Assembly: GCA_035550315.1 (NCBI GenBank)
Contig: DASZPL010000087.1
Coordinates: 1-14,924, forward strand
Length of the DNA stretch: 14,924 nt
DNA from: DASZPL01 sp035550315
GTDB taxonomy: Bacteria > Actinomycetota > Actinomycetes > JAFAQI01
Direction of reading: 5' to 3'
The notes under the pieces are model-generated. The model was not told the DNA's origin, ran no database searches, and saw only the letters and a list, made by a program, of their open reading frames with translations. Below are positions 1-6,273 of this stretch, piece by piece. Each line of letters starts with the position of its first letter. Position 1 is the stretch's first letter. The position numbers were made by a program, and so were the translations under genes.

Positions 1-532
1 GCGCGGCCTCCGCCGGCTCGACGAACTCCCGGACGACGCGCGTCGCGCTCCCGGCGTGAGACCGGAACAGCCCCGCCCCGCGACGGCCGAGCGTTCGCAG
101 GGTCGGTGGCGCGGAGGCGACATCGAGGAACCACCGCATCCGCGGCGTCCACTCCTCGATGAAGCTGCGGTAGGCGGCCGCGTCCTCGGCGCCGCACGTC
201 TCCTCGATCGACGCGCACGTCGCGTCGAGCCGGCCGGAGAAGCGCAGCGGACCGTCCGGATGTGGCAGGACCGCCCACGGCTCGACGTCGTCGTAGACCA
301 AGCCGACGCCGGCGAGGTCGAGCTCCTCGACGATGCCGGTGTGGCGGACCATGACGTGGATGCTCGAGCCGCGGTCGACCCGTACGCCGGGCCATCGTTC
401 GACGGTCGACACCGCGCCGCCGACGATGCGGTCGCGTTCGACGACCTCGACGTCGTACCCGGCCTTCGCGAGGTAGCACGCCGCCACCAGCCCGTTGTGG
501 CCCGCGCCGACCACGACCACGTCTCGTTTCAG
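1..532 (-). CDS. FAD-dependent oxidoreductase, phytoene desaturase-like (COG1233 type), partial (C-terminus outside window)
   Basis: Reading the minus strand gives an N-terminus of about 177 residues that begins KRDVVVVGAGHNGLVAA and continues through CYLAKAGYDVEVVE. This is the GxGxxG dinucleotide-binding fold with the acidic residue that holds the FAD ribose. A short GG pair (RIVGGAVST) and the GSSIHV segment follow, as in phytoene-desaturase/amine-oxidase-like proteins of the GHNGL subgroup. The substrate cannot be told from this part. The gene runs off the left edge, so about two thirds of a usual protein of around 500 residues is missing. It lies 19 bases after the GNAT gene and is probably cotranscribed with it. 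No ATG, GTG or TTG precedes the fold; the best start is CTG at 532-530, eight bases after GGTGGAG (547-541). A GTG at 520-518 is the alternative but has no well-spaced ribosome-binding site. Family placement is firm; the start is not. Confidence 0.8.
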   Translation of the reverse strand, partial: MKRDVVVVGAGHNGLVAACYLAKAGYDVEVVERDRIVGGAVSTVERWPGVRVDRGSSIHVMVRHTGIVEELDLAGVGLVYDDVEPWAVLPHPDGPLRFSGRLDATCASIEETCGAEDAAAYRSFIEEWTPRMRWFLDVASAPPTLRTLGRRGAGLFRSHAGSATRVVREFVEPAEAA

Positions 533-551
533 GGTGCCGTCTCCACCGCGG

Positions 552-1103
552 TCAAAGCGTGACGCCCATGATCGCGTACGCCTCGGCGCTGCCGGGGAAG
601 TGAAAGCCGCACAGCAGGTCGGCGAAGCCGAATGACCGGTACAGCTCGCGTGCCGGGGTCTGCGCGTCCGGAGTCGACAGCACCGCACGCTGAGCACGGG
701 TCTGCTCGAGGACGTCGGCGAGGAGTTTGCGGCCGATGCCGGCGTTCTGATGGCCGGGTTCCACGTGCAGCTCGGCAAGTTCGAAGCTGTCCCGCAGCCA
801 ACGCCGGGCTTCGTCGCGGCCGAGGGCAAGGGCCACGGTGTCGTGCCACCACTGACCGCGCGCGCCGAGGTAGCCGTAGCCGAACCCGACGAGCTCGCCG
901 GCCAGCACGTCGTCAGTGTCCTCGGCGACGCCGTCGAAGGCCGCGGTACAGGCGAACCCGGGATAGCCGGCGTGCTCGGCGAGGATCTCGCGCCGCTGGA
1001 CGACGATCTCCGGCGAGCGGCGCATCGCCGCGCCGTAGACCGCGGCCGCCTGGCCCGCGACGGCACGGAACTGTCCGCCGTCGAGCCGGCGCAGCCGGAT
1101 CAC
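552..1103 (-). CDS. GNAT family N-acetyltransferase
   Basis: The protein has 183 residues, a normal length for one GNAT domain. The acetyl-CoA pyrophosphate-binding motif A is clear: strand ELHVEP (111-116), then HQNAGIGRKLL (118-128), which fits the Q/RxxGxG/A signature. A later segment, ARELYRSFGFADL, matches the usual motif B region in which a conserved Tyr lies near the thioester. The start is GTG at 1103-1101. It overlaps the stop of the YbaK gene in the tetranucleotide GTGA, which implies translational coupling. Known GNATs acetylate small molecules, antibiotics, peptides or protein N-termini; nothing here identifies the acceptor. The neighbours (a tRNA-editing-like protein and an oxidoreductase) do not narrow it down. 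The ordinary GNAT length and intact motif suggest an active enzyme. Confidence 0.88.
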   Translation of the reverse strand: MIRLRRLDGGQFRAVAGQAAAVYGAAMRRSPEIVVQRREILAEHAGYPGFACTAAFDGVAEDTDDVLAGELVGFGYGYLGARGQWWHDTVALALGRDEARRWLRDSFELAELHVEPGHQNAGIGRKLLADVLEQTRAQRAVLSTPDAQTPARELYRSFGFADLLCGFHFPGSAEAYAIMGVTL

Positions 1104-1582
1104 GACGCGGCAGCGACGTCGGCAGGCGTGCCGCCCGAGACCCGGACGAGCTCGGCGTAGGTGGTGGGGAAGACGGCGTGCGGCGTACCGGCGGCTGCCC
1201 AGATCACGGCGAAGTCCGCCAAGTGCGTGTCGACGACCGTGGTGAGCGCTGCCGGGTGGCCCACCGGAGCGACCCCGCCGATCGGGAAGCCGGTCGCTTC
1301 GCGCACCAGGTCGGCGTCGGCTCGCTTGACCTTCGCGGTGCCGAGGACCGTCGCGACCTTGGCGGTGTCCACCTGGTGATCGCCGCTGGCGAGGACCAAA
1401 ACCGGACGCTCGTCGGCGGCGAACACCAGCGACTTCACGATCGCACCGACCGGGACCTCGAGGGCGTCGGCGGCTTCAAGCGCGGTGCGGGTCGAGTCCG
1501 CGAGCTCTCGGATCCCGTCGGCTGCCGCATCGGCATCGGCCGCGCGCAACGCGGCGGCAACTCGCTCGGCGTTTGCATGCAT
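1100..1582 (-). CDS. YbaK/EbsC-type aminoacyl-tRNA deacylase family protein
   Basis: The protein has 160 residues, the usual size of a free-standing YbaK/ProX-like domain. Family hallmarks are visible: the conserved lysine in VKSLVF (K50), the GDHQVD turn (67-72), the glycine-rich TGFPIGGVAPVGH (97-109), and a C-terminal GTPHAVFPTTYAELVRVSGG (132-151). Proteins of this family hydrolyse mischarged tRNAs in trans, typically Cys-tRNAPro or Ala-tRNAPro, in the cytoplasm. Which tRNA this member edits cannot be read from the sequence, so no symbol is given. It is the first gene of a minus-strand unit and overlaps the GNAT start by four bases. The ATG at 1582-1580 has no Shine-Dalgarno sequence. Instead TAGCGT lies six bases before it, so the messenger is probably leaderless. 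Confidence 0.88.
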   Translation of the reverse strand: MHANAERVAAALRAADADAAADGIRELADSTRTALEAADALEVPVGAIVKSLVFAADERPVLVLASGDHQVDTAKVATVLGTAKVKRADADLVREATGFPIGGVAPVGHPAALTTVVDTHLADFAVIWAAAGTPHAVFPTTYAELVRVSGGTPADVAAAS

Positions 1583-1588
1583 CTGCGG

Positions 1589-1594
1589 ACGCTA
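1589..1594 (-). promoter_or_regulatory. Probable -10 element of a leaderless promoter for the YbaK-type gene
   Basis: On the minus strand the hexamer TAGCGT fits the TANNNT -10 pattern. It lies six bases before the ATG at 1582, so transcription should begin at or next to the start codon. No purine-rich ribosome-binding site precedes that ATG, which agrees with a leaderless messenger, common in actinomycetes. No good -35 is seen. The same hexamer lies at almost the same distance before murE. Confidence 0.5.
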
Positions 1595-1612
1595 ACGCAC
1601 GCAGTGTCGCCC

Positions 1613-1641
1613 TTGACGGCGACCGAGTTCGAACGTATGTT
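1613..1641 (+). promoter_or_regulatory. Promoter of the SOS-controlled SAV_6107-dinB unit
   Basis: A -35 box TTGACG (1613-1618) is separated by 17 bases from a -10 box TATGTT (1636-1641). Transcription should start near 1648. A near-perfect Shine-Dalgarno AGGAGGTGA (1658-1666) lies four bases before the ATG at 1671. The -10 box lies within the LexA operator, an arrangement expected for tight repression. Confidence 0.7.
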
Positions 1642-1644
1642 CGA
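1629..1644 (+). promoter_or_regulatory. LexA operator (SOS box)
   Basis: TCGAAC-GTAT-GTTCGA is a perfect inverted repeat with six-base arms and a four-base centre. It matches the actinobacterial and Bacillus-type LexA consensus of GAAC-N4-GTTC with flanking TC and GA. It covers the -10 box of the promoter that reads into the SAV_6107-type gene and dinB. Binding by LexA would block RNA polymerase; DNA damage and RecA-stimulated LexA cleavage would release it. It lies about 47 bases upstream of the divergent YbaK-type gene, so it is less likely to control that gene. Confidence 0.85.
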
Positions 1645-1670
1645 TACGAGATCGCTCAGGAGGTGACGCG

Positions 1671-2186
1671 ATGACCCACGGGGTGTTGGAACGTCCGACC
1701 GGACGCCGGCCTGCGGATGCAGTCTCGCCCGGGCGGACGACACTTCCGGCCTCGGCGCTGCGACTGGTCATGGCCGCGCGGCGGGCGCTCGGCGAGGCCG
1801 AGCAAGCGACCGACCTCGGCGAGCGGTACGCCGCGGCGCATCTGGCAGCGCTTCGGGCGGCAGCGGCAGTGCTCGCGGCGCAGGCGCGGCCGGATGCTGA
1901 GCACCCGATGCGGCGAGGCCGTCCGACGAGCGTGTGGACCCTGCTCGACCGCATCGCCCCGGAGCTCGGCGAGTGGGCCGCCTACTTCGCGGCGGGTGCC
2001 GACCGCCGGATCGCGGCGCAAGCCGGCCTTCGGGGCGCCGTCACCGCCAGGCAGGCTGACGACCTGATGCGCGACGCGGGCTTGTTCGTCGACCTGGTCG
2101 CCGCCCGACTCGGAATGCCGGCGGAGGGCCAGGCGATGCTTCCGCTCGGCTTGTCCGCGGCGTATCCCGTAGGCCACAGCGCCTAA
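1671..2186 (+). CDS. SAV_6107 family HEPN-type protein, SOS-controlled
   Basis: The protein has 171 residues and is almost wholly alpha-helical and alanine-rich, with a disordered N-terminus of about 25 residues. The segment ERYAAAHLAALRAAAAVLAA (51-70), followed by a Pro-rich turn and SVWTLLDRIAPELGEW (87-102), is the pattern of the SAV_6107 family of actinobacteria, assigned to the HEPN superfamily. R52-x4-H57 has the spacing of the HEPN nuclease motif Rx4-6H. Its place in an early helix makes a catalytic role uncertain. Many HEPN proteins are RNases or nucleotide-binding partners of nucleotidyltransferases; the function of this family is unknown. It is the first gene after a LexA box and has a near-perfect Shine-Dalgarno. 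Its stop lies 50 bases before the probable dinB start, which suggests a shared SOS transcript and a role in damage tolerance. That role is inference. Confidence 0.8.
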   Translation: MTHGVLERPTGRRPADAVSPGRTTLPASALRLVMAARRALGEAEQATDLGERYAAAHLAALRAAAAVLAAQARPDAEHPMRRGRPTSVWTLLDRIAPELGEWAAYFAAGADRRIAAQAGLRGAVTARQADDLMRDAGLFVDLVAARLGMPAEGQAMLPLGLSAAYPVGHSA

Positions 2187-2227
2187 CCTTTGCGGTGACC
2201 GGTTCAGCGCCGGCATCGCGGTGAGGT

Positions 2228-2232
2228 GGAGG
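2228..2232 (+). promoter_or_regulatory. Ribosome-binding site that points to a CTG start for dinB
   Basis: GGAGG, within AGGTGGAGG, lies four bases before CTG at 2237-2239. An in-frame TGA at 2222-2224 closes the frame just upstream. No ATG, GTG or TTG occurs in frame before the catalytic Asp codon. This site is therefore the main evidence for where dinB translation begins. Confidence 0.6.
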
Positions 2233-2236
2233 ACAA

Positions 2237-3466
2237 CTGAGCCGACGCCAGCTCGAGCGTGGGGAGCGCCCGACCGATCTGCCGGGCGACGATTCGGGCT
2301 GCACGATTCTCCACGCCGACATGGACGCCTTCTACGCCAGCGTCGAGCTGCGTCGTCAGCCGCAGCTGGCGGGAAAGCCGCTCGTCGTCGGCCACCCCAG
2401 CGGCCGGGCCGTCGTGCTCGCGGCGACCTACGAAGCGCGCAAGTTCGGGATTCACAGCGCGATGCCGATGGCGCAGGCGATGCGGCGCTGCGCGGGGCTG
2501 GTCGTCGTAGCACCGGACCACGCGGCGTACAGCGAAGCGTCCAAGGCGGTCATGGCGATCTTCCGTTCCGTGACGCCCGAGGTGGAGCCGCTGGCTCTCG
2601 ACGAAGCGTTCCTGGACGTGTCCGGCGCCGTCCGCAGGCTGGGGAGCCCGCGACAGATCGCGATGCAGATCAGAGCGCGAATCGCCGAGCAGGAGCAGCT
2701 GCCGTGCTCGATCGGGGTCGCCAGCACCAAGTTCGTGGCGAAGCTCGCGTCCTCTCGCGCCAAGCCGGACGGGCTGCTGGTGGTGCCGCGCGAGTCCGTG
2801 CTCGCCTTCTTGCACCCGATGCCGATCGGCGCCTTGTGGGGAGTGGGCGACAAGACCGAGGCCGCGCTGACCCAGATCGGGCTGCGCACGATCGGTGACA
2901 TCGCGGCCACGCCGGTCTCGACCCTCGTCCACACCGTCGGCAAGGCTGCCGGCGCTCACCTGCACGCGCTGGCCAACGGGCAGGACTCGCGGCCGGTCGT
3001 CCCCAACGAGCCGGACCGCAGCATCGGCGCCGAGGAGACCTTCGCCCAGGACATCGACGACCACGACGGCATCCTGCGGGAGCTGCTGCGGCTCTCCGAA
3101 CGCTGCGCCGAGCGCTGCCGGGCAAGCGGGCAGGTCGGGCGCACGGTCGCGATCAAGGTCCGGTTCTCCGACTTCCGGACGATCAGCCGTTCCCGAACCC
3201 TGACTGAGCCGACCGACGTCGCCCGCACCATCTACGACACCGCGGTGGCGCTCTACGACGCGCTGGAGATCGAGGGCGTCCCGCTGCGTCTGGTGGGCGT
3301 GCGCCTCGAAGGGATCGCTCGGGCGGCCGACGTCCCGGAGCAGCTCACGCTCAGCGGGGACGACGAGGAGTGGCGCGCCGCCGCGCGCGCCGTCGACCAG
3401 GTGGCGGCAAAGTTCGGCCGCGAGGCGATCCGTCCTGCGGCGCTCGTCCGCCACGACCCGCAGTGA
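2237..3466 (+). CDS. dinB: DNA polymerase IV (Y-family translesion polymerase)
   Basis: With a CTG start the protein has 409 residues, normal for actinobacterial DinB. The palm opens with ILHADMDAFYASVE. D28 is the first metal ligand, and F32-Y33 sit at the steric-gate position that excludes ribonucleotides. D122 and E123 in LALDEAFLDVSG complete the catalytic carboxylates. PCSIGVASTKFVAKLASSRAKPDG and the helix-hairpin-helix thumb (GVGDKTEAALTQIG) follow, then a little-finger domain. QLTLSGD (369-375) near the C-terminus resembles a sliding-clamp-binding motif. The enzyme copies past damaged bases at stalled forks and is error-prone. It follows the SAV_6107-type gene behind a LexA box, so DNA damage should induce it. 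An ATG at 2321 codes for residue 29 and would lose D28, so it cannot be the true start. A sequencing error or frameshift near 2225-2280 is the alternative to CTG initiation. Confidence 0.93.
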   Translation: MSRRQLERGERPTDLPGDDSGCTILHADMDAFYASVELRRQPQLAGKPLVVGHPSGRAVVLAATYEARKFGIHSAMPMAQAMRRCAGLVVVAPDHAAYSEASKAVMAIFRSVTPEVEPLALDEAFLDVSGAVRRLGSPRQIAMQIRARIAEQEQLPCSIGVASTKFVAKLASSRAKPDGLLVVPRESVLAFLHPMPIGALWGVGDKTEAALTQIGLRTIGDIAATPVSTLVHTVGKAAGAHLHALANGQDSRPVVPNEPDRSIGAEETFAQDIDDHDGILRELLRLSERCAERCRASGQVGRTVAIKVRFSDFRTISRSRTLTEPTDVARTIYDTAVALYDALEIEGVPLRLVGVRLEGIARAADVPEQLTLSGDDEEWRAAARAVDQVAAKFGREAIRPAALVRHDPQ

Positions 3467-3488
3467 CCCGGCGCTGACCGCTCCCGCC

Positions 3489-3509
3489 GCCCGGTTGCCC
3501 GAGCCGGGC
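3489..3509 (+). other. Short GC-rich stem-loop after dinB
   Basis: GCCCGG (3489-3494) and CCGGGC (3504-3509) can form a six-pair stem with a nine-base loop, 23 bases after the dinB stop. No T-run follows, so it is at best a weak, non-canonical terminator. It also overlaps the proposed -35 of the DUF3040 gene. Confidence 0.25.
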
Positions 3510-3524
3510 TCCGCGCCCTTATCC
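3495..3524 (+). promoter_or_regulatory. Possible promoter of the DUF3040 gene
   Basis: TTGCCC (3495-3500) and TTATCC (3519-3524) are separated by 18 bases. They would give a leader of about 25 bases carrying GAGGAGG (3545-3551) ahead of the GTG at 3556. Both boxes depart from consensus, so this is a moderate guess. Confidence 0.4.
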
Positions 3525-3555
3525 TGGAACCGTCCCAGGCGTCCGAGGAGGCGTC

Positions 3556-3966
3556 GTGCCGCTCTCCGATCACGAGCAGCGTCTGCTCGAGCAGATCGAG
3601 CAAGCGCTGTATGACGAAGATCCGAAGTTCGCGCGCCTGTATCAGACCACCGACGTTCGCAGTCACTACCGCAGCCGGCTGATCCGCGCCGCGATCGGTG
3701 TGGTGCTCGGCCTGGCGATCCTGCTGGCCGCGGTGATCGTCCCGCTGATCCCGCTCGGCGTCGTCGGTTTCCTCGTCATGCTCGCCAGCGCCTCCTACGG
3801 CGTGGCCTCATGGCAGCGAATGGTCGGTCAGCGGGTCGGTCGGCCGGGTGACCGGCCGCGGCTGCGCCGGCGCTCCCGTCGCAGCGCGGTGCGGTCCGCC
3901 GACGGTCGATCACTGCTGGAGCGACTCGAACAGCGGTGGCAGCGCCGCCAGGACGGCAACCGCTAG
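3556..3966 (+). CDS. DUF3040 family small membrane protein
   Basis: The protein has 136 residues. It begins MPLSDHEQRLLEQIEQALYDEDPKFA (1-26), the diagnostic N-terminus of the DUF3040 family found throughout actinobacteria. Two adjacent hydrophobic segments (about 43-62 and 65-86) suggest a membrane hairpin with both ends in the cytoplasm. The C-terminal 45 residues are highly basic (PRLRRRSRRS) and may touch nucleic acid or membrane lipid. The molecular function is unknown. The start is GTG, five bases after GAGGAGG. The stop codon TAG (3964-3966) shares the palindrome CTAG with the stop of the convergent transglutaminase gene, so the two genes overlap by four bases. DUF3040 genes often sit near the division cluster in this phylum, which hints at envelope biology without proving it. 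Confidence 0.85.
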   Translation: MPLSDHEQRLLEQIEQALYDEDPKFARLYQTTDVRSHYRSRLIRAAIGVVLGLAILLAAVIVPLIPLGVVGFLVMLASASYGVASWQRMVGQRVGRPGDRPRLRRRSRRSAVRSADGRSLLERLEQRWQRRQDGNR

Positions 3967-6260
3967 CCCAGGCGGCCGCTGAGCGCCCGGATCGTCGAGG
4001 GCGGCAGCAGCGCAGCGCGGATCCAGCGCGCCCGCGACGACTGGCGCCGCATCGCCGTCCGCAGCAGGCGCACGTCGGCGGCCAGGGACGCCGGCGCCGG
4101 AGCGGGAATCGCCGCATACCTCTGCTGTTCCTCGGCGCGGGTCAGGCGCGCCAACGCCGGCAGCACCCGAGAGTCCGCGTCCGCCGGGCGTCCGCTGCGC
4201 AGCCAACCGCTCAGCGCCGTGGCGACCTGGCGCGGCGAGGTGCCCTCGGACCACGGCGCGCCGGCGTCGATCGCGGTGTCGCGGAGCTCCGCCCATGCGG
4301 CAGGTATCGAACCGCTGCCGTGGATCAGCAGAGCGCGTCGGCGTCGTAGGACCTGTCGGATCGTCGCCGGCGTGAGCAGCGCGAGGACCACAGCGGCGCC
4401 CAGCGCGAGCAGGACAAGTGCTGCGACGCCCGGTCCGGAGGAGGAGTCGCCGGCCGTGGCGTGGCTGGTGTCCCCGCCGCCGTTGAGATGACTCGTGCCA
4501 CCGCCGCTCGACAGCTTGCCCGGCGTCGGGTCGGGTTGGCTGCCGCCGGTCGTCGAACTCGGTCCGCCGTGCGTGTTCGGCGCAGCCCGGGCGTAGGACG
4601 GGGTGACGGCCTGGCCGTCGCCACGCGGCGTCGGCTCGAACGGCAGCCAGCCGTAGTCGGGGAAGTACAGCTCCGGCCACGCGTGGGCGTCGTGCGTCGT
4701 CACGAGCCAGCTGCCGTCGGCCTGCTGGGTGCCGGCGGTGAAGCCCACCGCGACGCGCGACGGGATGCCGGCCAGGCGCGCCATCACCGCCATCGAGGTG
4801 GCGAACTGTTGGCAGAACCCGGTGCGGCTGTGCAGCAGGAAGTAGCTGAGCGGATCGGCACCCGCAGGCGCGGCGGGTGGGTCCGGGTTGTAGCTGAACA
4901 GGTTGCTCGTCAGATATCGCTGGATGTCCAACGCGGCGTCGTAGCTGCTGTTGGCTCCGTTGGTGATCTGGTCGGTCAGTGTGCGCACCTGCGGGTCGAT
5001 GCGGGGGTGCGCGAGGTCGTCGGCCATGGTGGCGGCGACGGTCCGCGGCTCGCGGGCGAGCTGCGAGGGGGTCGGCAGGTTCGGCGAACTGACCACTGTG
5101 TAGTGCAGGCCTTGGGTCGTGTCGCTCGCGGAGAAGGCGGTCGCGGTGGCCGGGTCGTAGCGCCAGTCGCCCGGCACCGACACCGACAGCGCCGTTGCGG
5201 GCATGGGCAGCCAGCGGAACGCGTCCTGGTCGCTGACCGTGATCGACGTGGTGACCCGCGCGGTCGACGGCGGCAGCACGCCGAGCCCGTTCGTCACGCG
5301 CGCGGTGACCGGGGCGTTGAGCGCAGACGCCGTGAACGAGCCGTCCGAGAAGTTGTCCAGCGACGTCATGCGCAGGTAGCCCGGCGCCGTCGCGGTCGAG
5401 CGATACGACAACACCGGCGCGTCGACGCTGCTCGCCAGGTCGTGGTCGACCGACACGATCGGGTCGATCGTGGTGACGCTGCCGCCGCCTTCCCCCGATC
5501 CGCCGTGACCGTGGCCGTGGAAGCCGGTGTGGACGCCGGGGATGACCAGCGGCACGACCACGCTCAGCCCGATGGCGGCGACGCCGATCCGGCCGCCGAG
5601 GGAGGCGGTCGCGGCCGGCAGGTAGTCGCCGGCGGCGCGTGCCGGCGACGGCCGGGCCGGCCTCGCCGATCCGACCGCAGTGCCCCACCGGTTGACCCGT
5701 TCGCGACTGTCGACGTAGAGCAGCAGCAGGAACCCGGCGCCGGCGACGACGAAGCTCGCGGCGTTGACGCCGTGATGGCTCGTCGCGGCAGACAGCGTGT
5801 AGAGCGCGAGTAGCGGAAGCCCGGAGAGCGCCGCACGGCGCACGGTGACCGTGAGCAGGTCGACCAGCAGCGCCACGACCGCGACCCCGATGACCGTGAT
5901 CAGCTCGAGCCCGTGATGCGCGGGCACCGGCGGCGGCAGCTTGTGGATGTCGGTGAACCCGTTGCGCGCGAGCGCATCGAGCCGGCGCATCGCCGCGCCG
6001 TTCGGGATGAAGCCCGCGACCGCTTGCTGGGAGGCGAAGCGCCCGGTCACCCACAGCAGCACGACAGCTGCGGCTGCAAGCGGCTCGAACAGGGAGGGCA
6101 ACGGGCTCCAGCGGACCACGGCGCAGGTGGCGCTGACCAGCACGATCGCGCCGACCACCGGCCCTACCCAGCCGTTCGAGGCGAACACGGCGGCGAGCGC
6201 AGTCGAGGCTGCCACCGACGCGACCATCGCGGCGAGCGTGAGCCGCAGCTGGCCGCTCAC
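3963..6260 (-). CDS. Membrane transglutaminase-like protein (DUF3488 / TgpA type)
   Basis: From GTG at 6260 the protein has 765 residues. About seven hydrophobic helices span residues 8-242. A large extracytoplasmic part follows, then a Gly/Ser/Thr-rich linker (about 561-611), a further helix (613-631) and a cytoplasmic basic tail. The transglutaminase core is clear. The catalytic Cys is in TGFCQQFATSMAVMARLAG (C483) and the His in THDAHAWPELYF (H526). GWLPFEPTP places Glu (E542) where classical enzymes have Asp, a change I recall as common in actinobacterial members. It is the last gene of a MoxR-DUF58-transglutaminase unit known across bacteria and thought to act on the envelope; the substrate is unknown. 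The start was chosen just after the DUF58 stop (6276-6274) and before the first helix. A His/Gly-rich loop (GFHGHGHGG, 245-253) follows the last N-terminal helix. Confidence 0.87.
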   Translation of the reverse strand: MSGQLRLTLAAMVASVAASTALAAVFASNGWVGPVVGAIVLVSATCAVVRWSPLPSLFEPLAAAAVVLLWVTGRFASQQAVAGFIPNGAAMRRLDALARNGFTDIHKLPPPVPAHHGLELITVIGVAVVALLVDLLTVTVRRAALSGLPLLALYTLSAATSHHGVNAASFVVAGAGFLLLLYVDSRERVNRWGTAVGSARPARPSPARAAGDYLPAATASLGGRIGVAAIGLSVVVPLVIPGVHTGFHGHGHGGSGEGGGSVTTIDPIVSVDHDLASSVDAPVLSYRSTATAPGYLRMTSLDNFSDGSFTASALNAPVTARVTNGLGVLPPSTARVTTSITVSDQDAFRWLPMPATALSVSVPGDWRYDPATATAFSASDTTQGLHYTVVSSPNLPTPSQLAREPRTVAATMADDLAHPRIDPQVRTLTDQITNGANSSYDAALDIQRYLTSNLFSYNPDPPAAPAGADPLSYFLLHSRTGFCQQFATSMAVMARLAGIPSRVAVGFTAGTQQADGSWLVTTHDAHAWPELYFPDYGWLPFEPTPRGDGQAVTPSYARAAPNTHGGPSSTTGGSQPDPTPGKLSSGGGTSHLNGGGDTSHATAGDSSSGPGVAALVLLALGAAVVLALLTPATIRQVLRRRRALLIHGSGSIPAAWAELRDTAIDAGAPWSEGTSPRQVATALSGWLRSGRPADADSRVLPALARLTRAEEQQRYAAIPAPAPASLAADVRLLRTAMRRQSSRARWIRAALLPPSTIRALSGRLG

Positions 6261-6273
6261 GGCGGCAGTCCGA

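Noticed and set aside
1671..2186. Toxin of a HEPN-MNT toxin-antitoxin pair
   Set aside because: No MNT nucleotidyltransferase or other antitoxin-like gene is adjacent; the partner is dinB, and the family is a widely conserved actinobacterial chromosomal one.
2204..3454. Long open frame on the minus strand opposite dinB
   Set aside because: Its translation is Arg/Gly/Asp-rich without domains and lies exactly antisense to a well-conserved polymerase. Such frames are expected by chance in GC-rich DNA.
2321..3466. dinB starting at the ATG at 2321
   Set aside because: It would begin one residue after the catalytic Asp of the HADMDAF motif and lose the first beta strand. The upstream CTG with a Shine-Dalgarno is preferred.
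3467..3555. Rho-independent terminator after dinB
   Set aside because: A six-pair GC stem exists (3489-3509), but no T-run follows and it overlaps a possible promoter, so it is listed only as a stem-loop.
3910..6054. 714-codon frame on the minus strand in a different phase of the transglutaminase gene
   Set aside because: It reads as low-complexity Arg/Pro/Gly/Ala without helices. The alternative phase shows membrane segments and the catalytic Cys and His.
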